Assembly: GCA_030704425.1 (NCBI GenBank)
Contig: JAPDHM010000001.1
Location: forward strand, 620,001 to 684,000
Source: Rhodobacteraceae bacterium IMCC1909
GTDB taxonomy: Bacteria > Pseudomonadota > Alphaproteobacteria > Rhodobacterales > Rhodobacteraceae
Direction of reading: 5' to 3'
Length of the DNA: 64,000 bases
In this document: in pieces, positions 26,190-34,871 of the stretch
Numbering within the stretch: position 1 is the stretch's first letter
Layout: each line of letters opens with the position of its first letter
Notes under the pieces: model-generated
The model's input: the letters and a program-made list of their open reading frames with translations, nothing else
Told to the model about the DNA's origin: nothing
Database searches by the model: none
Made by a program: the position numbers and the translations under genes

Positions 26190-27133
26190 CAGCGTTCTCC
26201 TTTATTGAACGGAACCATGAGCGCGGCAGGCACTTCGGCGCGCCGTGACATGAGGATAAGCGCGAATATCGATAGGATAAAGGGCATCATCAGGAATATT
26301 TGGTAGGGAATATGGGTGCCCAAACTTGTTTGTTGTACCCGGATCTGTAGCGCATCAAAAGCCGCGAAAAGAACCGCGCCCAACAGTGCCTTGCCGGGTC
26401 TCCACGTTCCAAAGACAACTAACGCAATACAGATCCAACCACGGCCATTTACCATCTCAAAGAAGAAGCTGTCGAATGCCGACATAGTCAAGAAAGCGCC
26501 GCCGACGGCCATCAGGCCGCTGCCAACCATCACGCTCCCCATGCGGATCGCCGTGACGGATAGACCTTGTGCCACCACGGTTGCGGGATTTTCACCGGCT
26601 GCGCGCACGGCGAGTCCAAGGGGAGTGCGGTAGAGAACCACGCCGACAACCGCGACAAGAATGAAAGCAAGATACGTCAGCGGTGTTTGAGAAAATAGTG
26701 CCGGTCCAAGTAACGGAATGTCTGACAGGATCGGGATTTCATATGGTTGGAATGCTTCAATTTTTGGCGGGCTTGTCACCTCCGGCAACGCCAACCGATA
26801 GGCGTAATAGGTCGAGGATGTTGCAAGCAATGTCACGCCAAGCCCCACAACATGCTGAGATAAACCAAACGGCACTGTGAGTGTGCTGTGGAGCAAGCCA
26901 AATAGCATCCCGACCAACATTGCGACACACACACCGGCCCAAAGCCCTGTGCCAGAATAAACTGCCATCCAGCCCGCAAAAGCACCAGCGACCATGATGC
27001 CCTCAATCCCGAGGTTCAACACGCCTGCACGTTCACAGATCAACTCTCCCAATGTGGCAAAAATCAGTGGGCTGGAGATGCGAATTGCTGCGGCCCAAAA
27101 GCTAGCGGTGAAGAGGATGTCGATAATTTCCAT
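26189..27133 (-). CDS. ABC transporter permease, BMP/nucleoside type (second)
   Basis: Membrane protein of 314 residues of the branched-chain/ribose permease superfamily, in the subgroup paired with BMP lipoprotein-type binding proteins (NupQ/YufQ-like). Diagnostic stretches are LGELICERAGVLNLGIEGIM near residue 25 and PLGLAVRAAGENPATVVAQG. About nine hydrophobic segments are visible. It starts 4 bases after the preceding permease stop and its stop overlaps codA. It forms the channel with the product of the neighbouring permease gene. Confidence 0.9.
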   Translation of the reverse strand: MEIIDILFTASFWAAAIRISSPLIFATLGELICERAGVLNLGIEGIMVAGAFAGWMAVYSGTGLWAGVCVAMLVGMLFGLLHSTLTVPFGLSQHVVGLGVTLLATSSTYYAYRLALPEVTSPPKIEAFQPYEIPILSDIPLLGPALFSQTPLTYLAFILVAVVGVVLYRTPLGLAVRAAGENPATVVAQGLSVTAIRMGSVMVGSGLMAVGGAFLTMSAFDSFFFEMVNGRGWICIALVVFGTWRPGKALLGAVLFAAFDALQIRVQQTSLGTHIPYQIFLMMPFILSIFALILMSRRAEVPAALMVPFNKGER

Positions 27134-27137
27134 GACG

Positions 27138-28187
27138 CTAATCCCTCACCACGCGAAAGCGCGTCAGCATGATGGCCAGCACCATAAGAAGAAGCGCTGT
27201 TGCAAGCATGATATCGGCTAAATACGTCGGCACATCAGCCGCACGGCTCATACTGTCAGCACCCACAAAAATACCCGCCACGAACAAGGCCGCCACGATC
27301 ACGCCAAGCGGATTAAGCAATGCCAACATCGCCACGATGATCCCCGTGTAGCCAAACCCCGGCGACAGATCGAGTGTGAGGCTACCCTTTAAACCGGCCA
27401 CTTCTGAAAAACCCGCGAGCGCTGCAAGACCACCAGAAAGAAGCGCCGTTTTCACGATCACAACGTTGACCGGAATGCCCGCGAAAGCAGCTGCATCTCT
27501 ATTTAGTCCAACGGCGCGCATTTCGTAGCCCAAAGTGCGACGGTTCTGGATGATCCAAATGCAAATGGCCGAGAATACTGCAAGACCAAACCCCCAGTGC
27601 AGGCGTAGCCCATCCACAATTCGCGGTAATTTCGCTTCGGGTATGATGCGGGCTGATTTAGGCCAACCCATACCCATCGGGTCTTTGAGAACCCCTTCAA
27701 GCAGCATAGAGATAAACAGTAAGAAAATGAAGTTGAACAGCAGTGTTGTGACAACTTCATCAACGCCAAACCGTATTTTCAGGAGCGCGGGAACCAACAG
27801 AACGACGGCACCCGCTAAGATAGATGCGACAATGATCAAAGGTAAAATCGCGAAACTTGGCCAAGGAAAAACACCCGTGCCCAGTAGAACCGTCATAAGC
27901 GCACCTGCATAAAGTTGCGCCTCTGCACCGATATTCCAAAACTTCGCACGGAATGCGACCGCGACCGCGAGGCCAGTGAAAATCAAAGGAGTTGCGCGGT
28001 TAAGGGTTTCTAGGATTGCGAATTGTGAGCCAAACGAACCTTTAAGGATCAATCCAATGACCGAAAACGGATTTGCACCTGCAACCATCGCCAAAAACGA
28101 TGCGATCACGACGGTCGAGATAAGAGCGATTGCAGGTGGGACAAGTTTGCGAACCAGAGTTGGATTCTTAATGGGTTCAAGACGCAT
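27138..28187 (-). CDS. ABC transporter permease, BMP/nucleoside type (first)
   Basis: Membrane protein of about 349 residues, YufP-like partner of the adjacent permease. FWNIGAEAQLYAGAL, IRFGVDEVVTTLLFNFI and GYEMRAVGLNRDAAAFAGI are family hallmarks. ATG 28187 (MRLEPIKN) overlaps the ATPase stop by 11 bases; TTG 28205, six codons upstream with AGGGA before it, is an equally possible start. It is part of a five-gene operon from the binding protein to codA. Confidence 0.9.
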   Translation of the reverse strand: MRLEPIKNPTLVRKLVPPAIALISTVVIASFLAMVAGANPFSVIGLILKGSFGSQFAILETLNRATPLIFTGLAVAVAFRAKFWNIGAEAQLYAGALMTVLLGTGVFPWPSFAILPLIIVASILAGAVVLLVPALLKIRFGVDEVVTTLLFNFIFLLFISMLLEGVLKDPMGMGWPKSARIIPEAKLPRIVDGLRLHWGFGLAVFSAICIWIIQNRRTLGYEMRAVGLNRDAAAFAGIPVNVVIVKTALLSGGLAALAGFSEVAGLKGSLTLDLSPGFGYTGIIVAMLALLNPLGVIVAALFVAGIFVGADSMSRAADVPTYLADIMLATALLLMVLAIMLTRFRVVRD

Positions 28188-29718
28188 AGGCAATGTCCGT
28201 TTCAAATCCCTGACCGGCCATCCAAAGTCCCAGTTGCGCTGGTGTCATCTCGCCTCGCCTAAATTCTGGTGAAAGCCGTCCATCCGCAATGACATGGATC
28301 ACATCCGAAAGTGCCATGACCTCATCCAAATCCTCAGAAATCAATAGCACCGCTGCACCGCGTGCCCGGGCCGCCAACAATTGGCTGTGCACATAGTTGA
28401 CCGCACCAATATCGAGACCACGAACAGGTTGATTAGCAAGAATTATCTGTGGATCAGCCTCAAGCACGCGCCCAAGGATCAGCTTTTGCATGTTACCGCC
28501 AGACAGCAGCCGGATCGGGGTTTCTGATCCGGGGCAACGCACATCGTACTTATCGATAATACCATCTGCAAATGCCCGCGATTTGCGCCAGTTCAGCCAT
28601 CCGCCATTACTAAAAGCGGGCGATTTGTATCGTTCCAATATTGCGTTCTCAACGAGGTCAAAATCAGCAATCGTGCCGGTCTTGTGTCGGTCTTCAGGGA
28701 TACGCGCGATACCGCTTTGTACCGCTATACGGGGCGTCCATTTCTGAACCGTTTCGCTGCCCAGAATGACTTGCCCTTCATTTGGATTTAACAATCCGCC
28801 AACGACATCAGCCATTGCTGCCTGCCCGTTGCCAGACACGCCCGCAAGACCAACGATCTGCCCCCCTTTTAGGGCCAATGAAACGGATTTCAAACCGGGT
28901 ACGCTGCCGACATCAGCGGTCGTTACATTTCGGAAGGCAAGCAACGGCGCATCTGGTTTCGCAGGCGAGACTTCAGGCGGCGTCGCTTCGGTTCCCATCA
29001 TCATCTCGGCCAGCGCGTTTTTATCGGTGTCTTTCGTATTTACACCACCTGCCATCTTTCCGTGCCGCAACACAACGACGCGGTCCGCGATTGCCATAAC
29101 TTCATGCAATTTATGCGAGATGAAGATGATTGAAAGCCCTTCTGCGATTGCAAGTCTGAGGGTTGCGAACAGGTCATCCGTCTCTTGTGGTGTCAAAACC
29201 GCTGTCGGTTCATCAAGGATCAGAATACGCACATCGCGGTACAGCGCCTTGAGGATTTCGACCCTCTGGCGTTCGCCCACCGAAAGCGTTCCGACACGTG
29301 CATCCGGCGAAACGGCAAGGTGAAATTTCTTTGACAACGCAGCAATCCGCGTCTTTGCTGCAGCCCGCCCCAAGCTAGGCTTTAACAGTGAATGAACACC
29401 CAACGTGATGTTCTCTTGAACGGTTAGGTTATCAGCCAACGTAAAATGTTGATGCACCATGCCGACACCTGCATCCAATGCGGCCCGCGAATTACCCGAT
29501 GGCAATGTGTCACCAAATACGCGCACGGTCCCGCTGTCAGCCGTATATTGGCCGAACAAAATATTCATCAGGGTGGTTTTTCCCGCGCCGTTCTCACCCA
29601 AAAGGGCGACAACTTCACCGACGTTCACGGCAAGGCTGACCGCATCATTCGCGGTCAGCTCTCCAAATCGTTTGGTTATGGCGTTAAGGGAAAGTGCCTC
29701 AACTGCATCTTTGGACAT
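28177..29718 (-). CDS. ABC transporter ATP-binding protein with two nucleotide-binding domains, nucleoside/simple sugar type
   Basis: Duplicated ATPase of 513 residues. The first domain has Walker A GENGAGKTT, signature LSVGERQRVEI and Walker B ILILDEPTAVLTPQE. The second domain has a degenerate Walker A (GVSGNGQAA), signature LSGGNMQKLILGR and a Walker B ending in NQPVRGLD, where the usual acidic residue is replaced by Q. This asymmetry is usual for RbsA/NupA-like proteins, in which one site is non-hydrolytic. It stands between the binding protein and the permeases. Confidence 0.92.
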   Translation of the reverse strand: MSKDAVEALSLNAITKRFGELTANDAVSLAVNVGEVVALLGENGAGKTTLMNILFGQYTADSGTVRVFGDTLPSGNSRAALDAGVGMVHQHFTLADNLTVQENITLGVHSLLKPSLGRAAAKTRIAALSKKFHLAVSPDARVGTLSVGERQRVEILKALYRDVRILILDEPTAVLTPQETDDLFATLRLAIAEGLSIIFISHKLHEVMAIADRVVVLRHGKMAGGVNTKDTDKNALAEMMMGTEATPPEVSPAKPDAPLLAFRNVTTADVGSVPGLKSVSLALKGGQIVGLAGVSGNGQAAMADVVGGLLNPNEGQVILGSETVQKWTPRIAVQSGIARIPEDRHKTGTIADFDLVENAILERYKSPAFSNGGWLNWRKSRAFADGIIDKYDVRCPGSETPIRLLSGGNMQKLILGRVLEADPQIILANQPVRGLDIGAVNYVHSQLLAARARGAAVLLISEDLDEVMALSDVIHVIADGRLSPEFRRGEMTPAQLGLWMAGQGFETDIAYAS

Positions 29719-29724
29719 GATCGA

Positions 29725-30732
29725 TTAGGACGACGATGGTTCGCTGTCGTTAATCGTGACCGAGAACGCGCCAGACTTAATCTCAGCCTCGCGTTGCGCC
29801 AAAAGCGCAAGTGCCGCTGCTGGAACTTTGCCGTCAAACGTGCCCAAAGGCGCAAGACTTGTACCACCTTGATTCATAAACGAATAGACACCGTAGTCCG
29901 TGGCGGTAAAGCTACCAGCCTGCACTTCAGCGATGGCTTTATCCAGCGTTGGTTCAAAATGCCAAATCGCAGAGGCAACAACCGTGTCAGGATAATCAGC
30001 CTGCGTATCAATAACGTTACCGATGGCAAGAATACCTTTCTCCTGGGCGGCATCAGAAACACCAAAACGCTCTGCATAAAGTACATCCACGCCGTTTTCG
30101 ATCATCGCGAACGCAGTTTCCTTGGCCTTTGGCGGATCGAACCAGCTGCCAATAAAGCTCACCTGGAATTTAATGTCAGGGTTTATTTCAAGTGCACCAG
30201 CCATGAATGCGTGCATTAGACGGTTTACTTCGGGAATTGGGAACCCGCCGACCATGCCGATGTTGCCGGATTCAGTCATCGCACCAGCAATGATGCCTGA
30301 CAGATAGGACGCGTCTTGAATATAGTTATCAAAGACCGAGAAATTCGGCAGTGCGGCGTCTTCTTTAAAGCTTGAACCCATCAAGAATGCTACGTTTGGA
30401 TATTCAGCGGCAACTTCGCGTGCTTCTTGTTCAGCACCAAAGACTTCGCCGATGATCAGTGTATTACCCGCCTCAGCGTATTCACGCATCACACGAGCAT
30501 AATCAGTATTGCTGACATTTTCCGAGAACGAATAAGCGATGTCGCCGCGATCCTGCGCTGCAAGTGCGGCCTTATGAATACGGCTGACCCATTGCTGTTC
30601 GACAGGTACAGTATAGATACCCGCTGTTTTGATCGGTTCAGCGGCCAAAGCTCGCCCAGCCCCAAGTATCAGCGATGTTGCTGCGGTCGTCGCCATAAAG
30701 TGGCGACGGCTAAGGTTTGTTGTTTTCGTCAT
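29725..30732 (-). CDS. BMP-family substrate-binding protein with Tat signal
   Basis: Periplasmic binding protein of 335 residues of the Bmp/PnrA family, which bind nucleosides and related compounds. The N-terminus MTKTTNLSRRHFMATTAA is a twin-arginine signal (SRRHFM) followed by a hydrophobic stretch and cleavage near ALAA. Family segments include NIGMVGGFPIPEVNRLMHAF and VDVLYAERFG. ATG 30732 is supported by GGGAGGG eight bases upstream. It is the first gene of the importer/deaminase operon. Its presence with a cytosine-deaminase-like enzyme supports uptake of a nucleobase, nucleoside or analogue. Confidence 0.9.
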   Translation of the reverse strand: MTKTTNLSRRHFMATTAATSLILGAGRALAAEPIKTAGIYTVPVEQQWVSRIHKAALAAQDRGDIAYSFSENVSNTDYARVMREYAEAGNTLIIGEVFGAEQEAREVAAEYPNVAFLMGSSFKEDAALPNFSVFDNYIQDASYLSGIIAGAMTESGNIGMVGGFPIPEVNRLMHAFMAGALEINPDIKFQVSFIGSWFDPPKAKETAFAMIENGVDVLYAERFGVSDAAQEKGILAIGNVIDTQADYPDTVVASAIWHFEPTLDKAIAEVQAGSFTATDYGVYSFMNQGGTSLAPLGTFDGKVPAAALALLAQREAEIKSGAFSVTINDSEPSSS

Positions 30733-30967
30733 CGTGTCATCCCTCCCATGTTTCGACTGAGTAACTCTTCTTTTAACCATTTGGTCAAGAATTTTATTTG
30801 CTGGTCGAGATGGCGATGCTCACTGCGCTTTGCCAAATGGACTCACAACTCAAATGCACTTGACCTGTACCGGACATCTCATGCACCAATAGAACTCGCA
30901 TGGCTCAAGTCCAAGTCTCCACAAAACCATCATTTCAATGGGGCAGTCGCAGCCTTTCCACAATAGC

Positions 30968-31054
30968 AGCAATCTGAGTGGCGTCAATTATTGAGCGCAT
31001 ATATTTAGGCTGCACCAGCAATTCGATGCGAGTTCTCATTCGTCTGACAGCACC
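30968..31054 (+). mobile_element. IS6-family right-end relic
   Basis: The sequence CTGAGTGGCGTCAATTATTG encodes the last transposase residues (EWRQLLSA-like). It is followed by the conserved subterminal region and the right terminal repeat TCTGACAGCACC at 31043-31054. No transposase upstream of this remains. It separates the nucleoside-transport cassette from the GntR regulon. Confidence 0.75.
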
Positions 31055-31098
31055 TCTCATTGTTCTGAGGGGCAGCACACATCCACAGAATAGATGAA

Positions 31099-31128
31099 AA
31101 TTTCATTTTGGGATCCCAAAATGAAATT
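31099..31128. promoter_or_regulatory. Perfect 30-bp palindrome containing the operator core TTTTGGGATCCCAAAA
   Basis: Every base from 31099 to 31128 is matched by its complement around the centre 31113/31114. The core at 31106-31121 is the best of several copies found in front of the operons of this cassette (39551, 48633, 48767). It lies 236 bp before the TAXI receptor gene. It is the likely binding site of the FCD-type GntR protein encoded at 48796. Confidence 0.75.
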
Positions 31129-31163
31129 AAATCAGTAAAATTTATGTTTATTTTTAAAATTTC

Positions 31164-31192
31164 TTGACTTAAGGATCCCGAAATAATGTATT
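31164..31192 (+). promoter_or_regulatory. Candidate promoter of the TRAP-sulfatase operon with operator half-site
   Basis: TTGACT (31164-31169) and TGTATT (31187-31192) are spaced by 17 bp. AAGGATCCCGAAA, a degenerate copy of the operator core, lies between them. A repressor on this site would block RNA polymerase. The transcript would have a leader of about 165 nt. Confidence 0.5.
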
Positions 31193-31363
31193 GGGGCTCA
31201 GAAGACTGGACTCAAACGAATTGCGAATCTAAAGGTCCGCATTTTTGGGAGTGTCTGGTAGTGAGTTAGACAGGAAAACTGCAGCTCACTTTGTCATCTA
31301 GAGATTGATTGCGCAGCGGTAGCAACAGATTTGCCGCAATGTTTAGAGCTAAGGGAGGACACA

Positions 31364-32419
31364 ATGCTCAAGACTATATTCAAAACGGCCAGCGCCATGA
31401 CGTTCGCGCTAAGTGCAAGCGCGAGTTTCGCGCAAGTTAACTTGACATCCAATGCTGCTGGCGCAGGCACCGCCGGTGCGCTATCCGCGACGTCGCTCGT
31501 TGAGAACGCAGCAGAGCGCGGCATCGCCAATATTCAAATGAAAGATGGGCAAACCGGAACCAAATATATGATGGCCCTCGCGGAAGGTAAAATTGACCTT
31601 GCCAGCGGACCTTTCATTCTACCGTTCTTGATGGCGAAAGCAGCTGGTCCATATTCCAATTTGGAAAAAGACGCAGCTAAAGAGCTTGGTCACAGCATTG
31701 CGATGCTTTATCCATACACATTCTCAATCTTCACGCTCTATGCCTATGATGCCAAGGGAATTTCCGGTTGGGATGACCTCAAGGGCATGAAGGTTTTGAA
31801 TGGCCCGCCACGTGGCACTGCCGCTTTAAACTCACGTAGCTTGATCCAGCTCTTCACCGGCCTGAAGTCAGAAGACGATTACGATACGGTGACAGTGAAC
31901 TGGAGCCAGATGCCATCGGCGATTATCGACGGCACTGTTGATGCTGCTGTAATCCCTGCAATGTTCCCTGGACCGCGGGTGACTCAAGCTTCCGCTGCGG
32001 GTTCAATGACAATGCACTCTATGCCCAAGGAATTGTTCGAAGCGCCGGCAACGCAGAAGTTCTTGAACAAGCCTGGCTCAACGCCTTTCGTTGTGCCGCT
32101 TGCAGACATCAAAGCGGCGATGGGTGAAGGTTGGACCATTGTGTCTGAGGATGACATGTTCCGCGGCAAAGCTGTGCCTGGTGGGGATCTTGTTAACAAA
32201 AGCATGGACGAAGAGCTGGCCTACCAACTCACAAAGTCGCACATCGAGAATTTAGATGAGATCAAAGCGATGGCTCCATTCATGGCGACGCTTAACTTTG
32301 GTGATGTTTCCGAAAAAGCCAACGGTCTTTGCGGCGCAAACATCGTGAAGTTCCACCCTGGCGCGGTGCGTGCTTGGGAAGAAGCAGGACACATGCTACC
32401 TGACTGTTCCAAGCCTTAA
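31364..32419 (+). CDS. TAXI-family TRAP transporter solute receptor
   Basis: Periplasmic receptor of 351 residues. Its signal peptide (MLKTIFKTASAMTFALSASA) is cleaved near SFAQ. The mature part has the TAXI layout: an early glycine/alanine-rich stretch (AAGAGTAGALSA), QMKDGQTGTKYMMALAEG, and the central LKGMKVLNGPPRGTAA. AAGGAGGAC precedes ATG 31364. It is followed by a fused TRAP permease, with which it should form a sodium-driven importer for an organic anion. It heads the first operon of the GntR regulon. The ligand is unknown; association with sulfatases favours a sulfated anion. Confidence 0.88.
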   Translation: MLKTIFKTASAMTFALSASASFAQVNLTSNAAGAGTAGALSATSLVENAAERGIANIQMKDGQTGTKYMMALAEGKIDLASGPFILPFLMAKAAGPYSNLEKDAAKELGHSIAMLYPYTFSIFTLYAYDAKGISGWDDLKGMKVLNGPPRGTAALNSRSLIQLFTGLKSEDDYDTVTVNWSQMPSAIIDGTVDAAVIPAMFPGPRVTQASAAGSMTMHSMPKELFEAPATQKFLNKPGSTPFVVPLADIKAAMGEGWTIVSEDDMFRGKAVPGGDLVNKSMDEELAYQLTKSHIENLDEIKAMAPFMATLNFGDVSEKANGLCGANIVKFHPGAVRAWEEAGHMLPDCSKP

Positions 32420-32454
32420 TTCGGCGAACACTTTAAATTAGGAGGGCGCCAAAC

Positions 32455-34860
32455 ATGCGTCCTCCTTTTCAATTTACCTACTCCAGTAGGCAAAAGGTGG
32501 CTTCCGTCATGTCAGATCAAAACTCTACAAATTCCGCAATACCAGTCAAAAAACCTGTGTTTGTAGAACGACTTGTCTACATTTTGGCACTTCTGCTTGT
32601 TCTGCTTGGTCTCATAAACGTGACACCTGCTATTCCGGGCTGGGACAATCTGTGGAAAGATCTCACAGGGAACGAGTTCTTCAGGATACGTCGGTTCCCC
32701 ACGGAATGGCTGTTTCCGATCACATTCTTCTGGATGATGCTGATCGTAGCATTGAAACATTCAATGTGGCTCAGTTGGACAGACAGAGGCGCTAACGTCC
32801 GTCGTTTTGGAATTTTAATGGACGCCGCGCTTATCATAGCCGCTGCAGCAATTTCACTATCATACTTAATTGAGATAGAAGCCGTATGCTTGATCGATAC
32901 ATTTACCGGAGACCGTGAACGCCTAGTCGCCAAGGCATTACAGGCAGAAATTGACTTCGCTGAGCTTTATGGGTTGCCCGTACCTGACACCGCCGATGAT
33001 CCAGGGTGCGCGACCACAACAGGTAGCTGGTTGATCTTAATCATGTTCAGCGCCGTTGTTGTTTTCCTTGGCTACAATATTAAAGTCTGGGGATTGCCGC
33101 TCGTCCTAGTCTCAATCTTGATAGCCGCTTATACATTCTTTACAATTCTTAACTGGTACTTTTTTGGGCCAGAGGACCAAAACAAGTATTTAGTGACTAT
33201 TTTAAGCAGTGAAGATGTCAGGAGCCTTGGATCTAGCCATGGGTTGTTCCAAGATGCCTTGGTCAATCAATCTTCTGGCCTGCTCGGTCGTTTCATCAAT
33301 GTCCTGCTTGTTCTCGTGTTCCCATATGTCATTCTAGGTGCTCTTTTCGGGAAATGCGCGGGTGGCCAATCTTTGATCAAGCTCGCCTTTGCTGCAACCC
33401 GCAACTTGCGCGGTGGCCCAGCCCATGCGGCCGTCGTGTCTTCTGCGATGTTTGGAACGATCACGGGCGGCCCAGTTGTGAACGTCTTGTCCACGGGCGT
33501 TTTGACGATCCCAATGATGCTCAAGCGGGGCTTCTCCAAAGTCTTTTCAGGCGGCGTAGAGGCTGCCGCCTCTTCCGGCGGTGCAATTATGCCGCCGATC
33601 ATGGGCGTTGCTGCTTTCATCATGGCAGCTTTGACTGGTGTGCCATATCGCGAGATTATCATTGCCGCAACTTTGCCCGCTCTCTTCTACTTCTTCTGCT
33701 TGTTCCTCTCTGTCATGTTCCAAGCGCGTAAGCAAAAAATCGAAGCAGTCGGAGAATTAACTGAAGACATGAAACTAACAGGTGAGGATCGCCTTCATTT
33801 GATGCAAATCTTTGGTCCTGTTTTGTTGGTTCTGATACTTCTGCTTACTCCCAAAGACGCTGTCGGATGCAGCTGGTATTCTATCATGCTGGGCGCAGTT
33901 GTTGATCAAAGAAACGGGACGTGCGAGATCACATCCTTGCCTTGGATCATCGAGCTGTTCCAAAACGCGGCGGGTGATGCAAGCGCGGCGGGATGGTGGG
34001 CGGTGTTCCTCCTACTTATCCTGATGTTCGTCGACAAATCCTTCCGTGCCAAACCGATGAAGATCTTTGATGGTCTGTCGCAAGCGGGCGTGACGATCTC
34101 CACATTGTTCTTAATGTTCGTCGCTGTCACTGTGATCGATGTATGCTTGAACTTCACAGGCCTTGCTAAATTTGTGGCCGTTGATGTGCTTGGTTTCCTC
34201 AATTCCTTTGATGTTTCCGCCAACTCTGCTGGTTTCCAACTGTTCGCATTATTTTTGACAATGCTTTTGGCAGTCCTACTCGGCATGGGAATGCCAGCGG
34301 TGCCAGCCTACATTAACGTTGCGTTGCTGATGGGTCCGATGCTTGTGGGCCTAGGACTTGCGACGTTCACGGCGCATATGTTCATCTTTTACTTCGCAGT
34401 TGCCTCAGCTATCACGCCGCCCGTCGCATTGGCTGCGTTTGCAGCAGCGAGTATCACAAAGGCAGATCCGATGAAAACTGGTTTTTCGGCAGTGCGATCT
34501 GGTATCGTTATGTTCACCATTCCCTTCGTTTTCGCGCTCTACCCAGAATTATTGCTGATCGACAAGGCTGTGATTGATCCAAACAATGGGTTATTCATAG
34601 CGGGCTATGATGGATCCGTTAATTTTGGCTGGTTGGCATTGCTGATGTTCCGCATCGCCATGGCCCTTTATTTGGTGTCCAGCGCCCTTGCAGGGTTTGA
34701 CCGCAAAGCGCTGAAACCGATAATGATCTGCACGCGCCTCGTAATTGCAGTTCTGATCCTAGCGCGTCCGACCGAAATCTATGGTCTGGCATTAGCCGCA
34801 GGTTTTGTTCTGGTGGCATGGCATGCGCTGCGCAGCCGTGATGAACTACCAACAACATAG
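32455..34860 (+). CDS. TRAP transporter fused permease (4TM plus 12TM)
   Basis: Membrane protein of 801 residues with the small and large TRAP subunits in one chain, as usual for TAXI systems. The large domain carries FGTITGGPVVNVLSTGVLTI and EAAASSGGAIMPPIMG, the two transport motifs, and a second repeat with LGMGMPAVPAYINVAL and SAITPPVALAAFAAASI. ATG 32455 has AGGAGG upstream at ideal distance, although the first 18 residues are not hydrophobic; ATG 32509, preceded by AGGTGG, is an alternative. It follows the receptor by 35 bases and runs into the sulfatase gene. Confidence 0.9.
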   Translation: MRPPFQFTYSSRQKVASVMSDQNSTNSAIPVKKPVFVERLVYILALLLVLLGLINVTPAIPGWDNLWKDLTGNEFFRIRRFPTEWLFPITFFWMMLIVALKHSMWLSWTDRGANVRRFGILMDAALIIAAAAISLSYLIEIEAVCLIDTFTGDRERLVAKALQAEIDFAELYGLPVPDTADDPGCATTTGSWLILIMFSAVVVFLGYNIKVWGLPLVLVSILIAAYTFFTILNWYFFGPEDQNKYLVTILSSEDVRSLGSSHGLFQDALVNQSSGLLGRFINVLLVLVFPYVILGALFGKCAGGQSLIKLAFAATRNLRGGPAHAAVVSSAMFGTITGGPVVNVLSTGVLTIPMMLKRGFSKVFSGGVEAAASSGGAIMPPIMGVAAFIMAALTGVPYREIIIAATLPALFYFFCLFLSVMFQARKQKIEAVGELTEDMKLTGEDRLHLMQIFGPVLLVLILLLTPKDAVGCSWYSIMLGAVVDQRNGTCEITSLPWIIELFQNAAGDASAAGWWAVFLLLILMFVDKSFRAKPMKIFDGLSQAGVTISTLFLMFVAVTVIDVCLNFTGLAKFVAVDVLGFLNSFDVSANSAGFQLFALFLTMLLAVLLGMGMPAVPAYINVALLMGPMLVGLGLATFTAHMFIFYFAVASAITPPVALAAFAAASITKADPMKTGFSAVRSGIVMFTIPFVFALYPELLLIDKAVIDPNNGLFIAGYDGSVNFGWLALLMFRIAMALYLVSSALAGFDRKALKPIMICTRLVIAVLILARPTEIYGLALAAGFVLVAWHALRSRDELPTT

Positions 34861-34871
34861 GAGCTATAATA

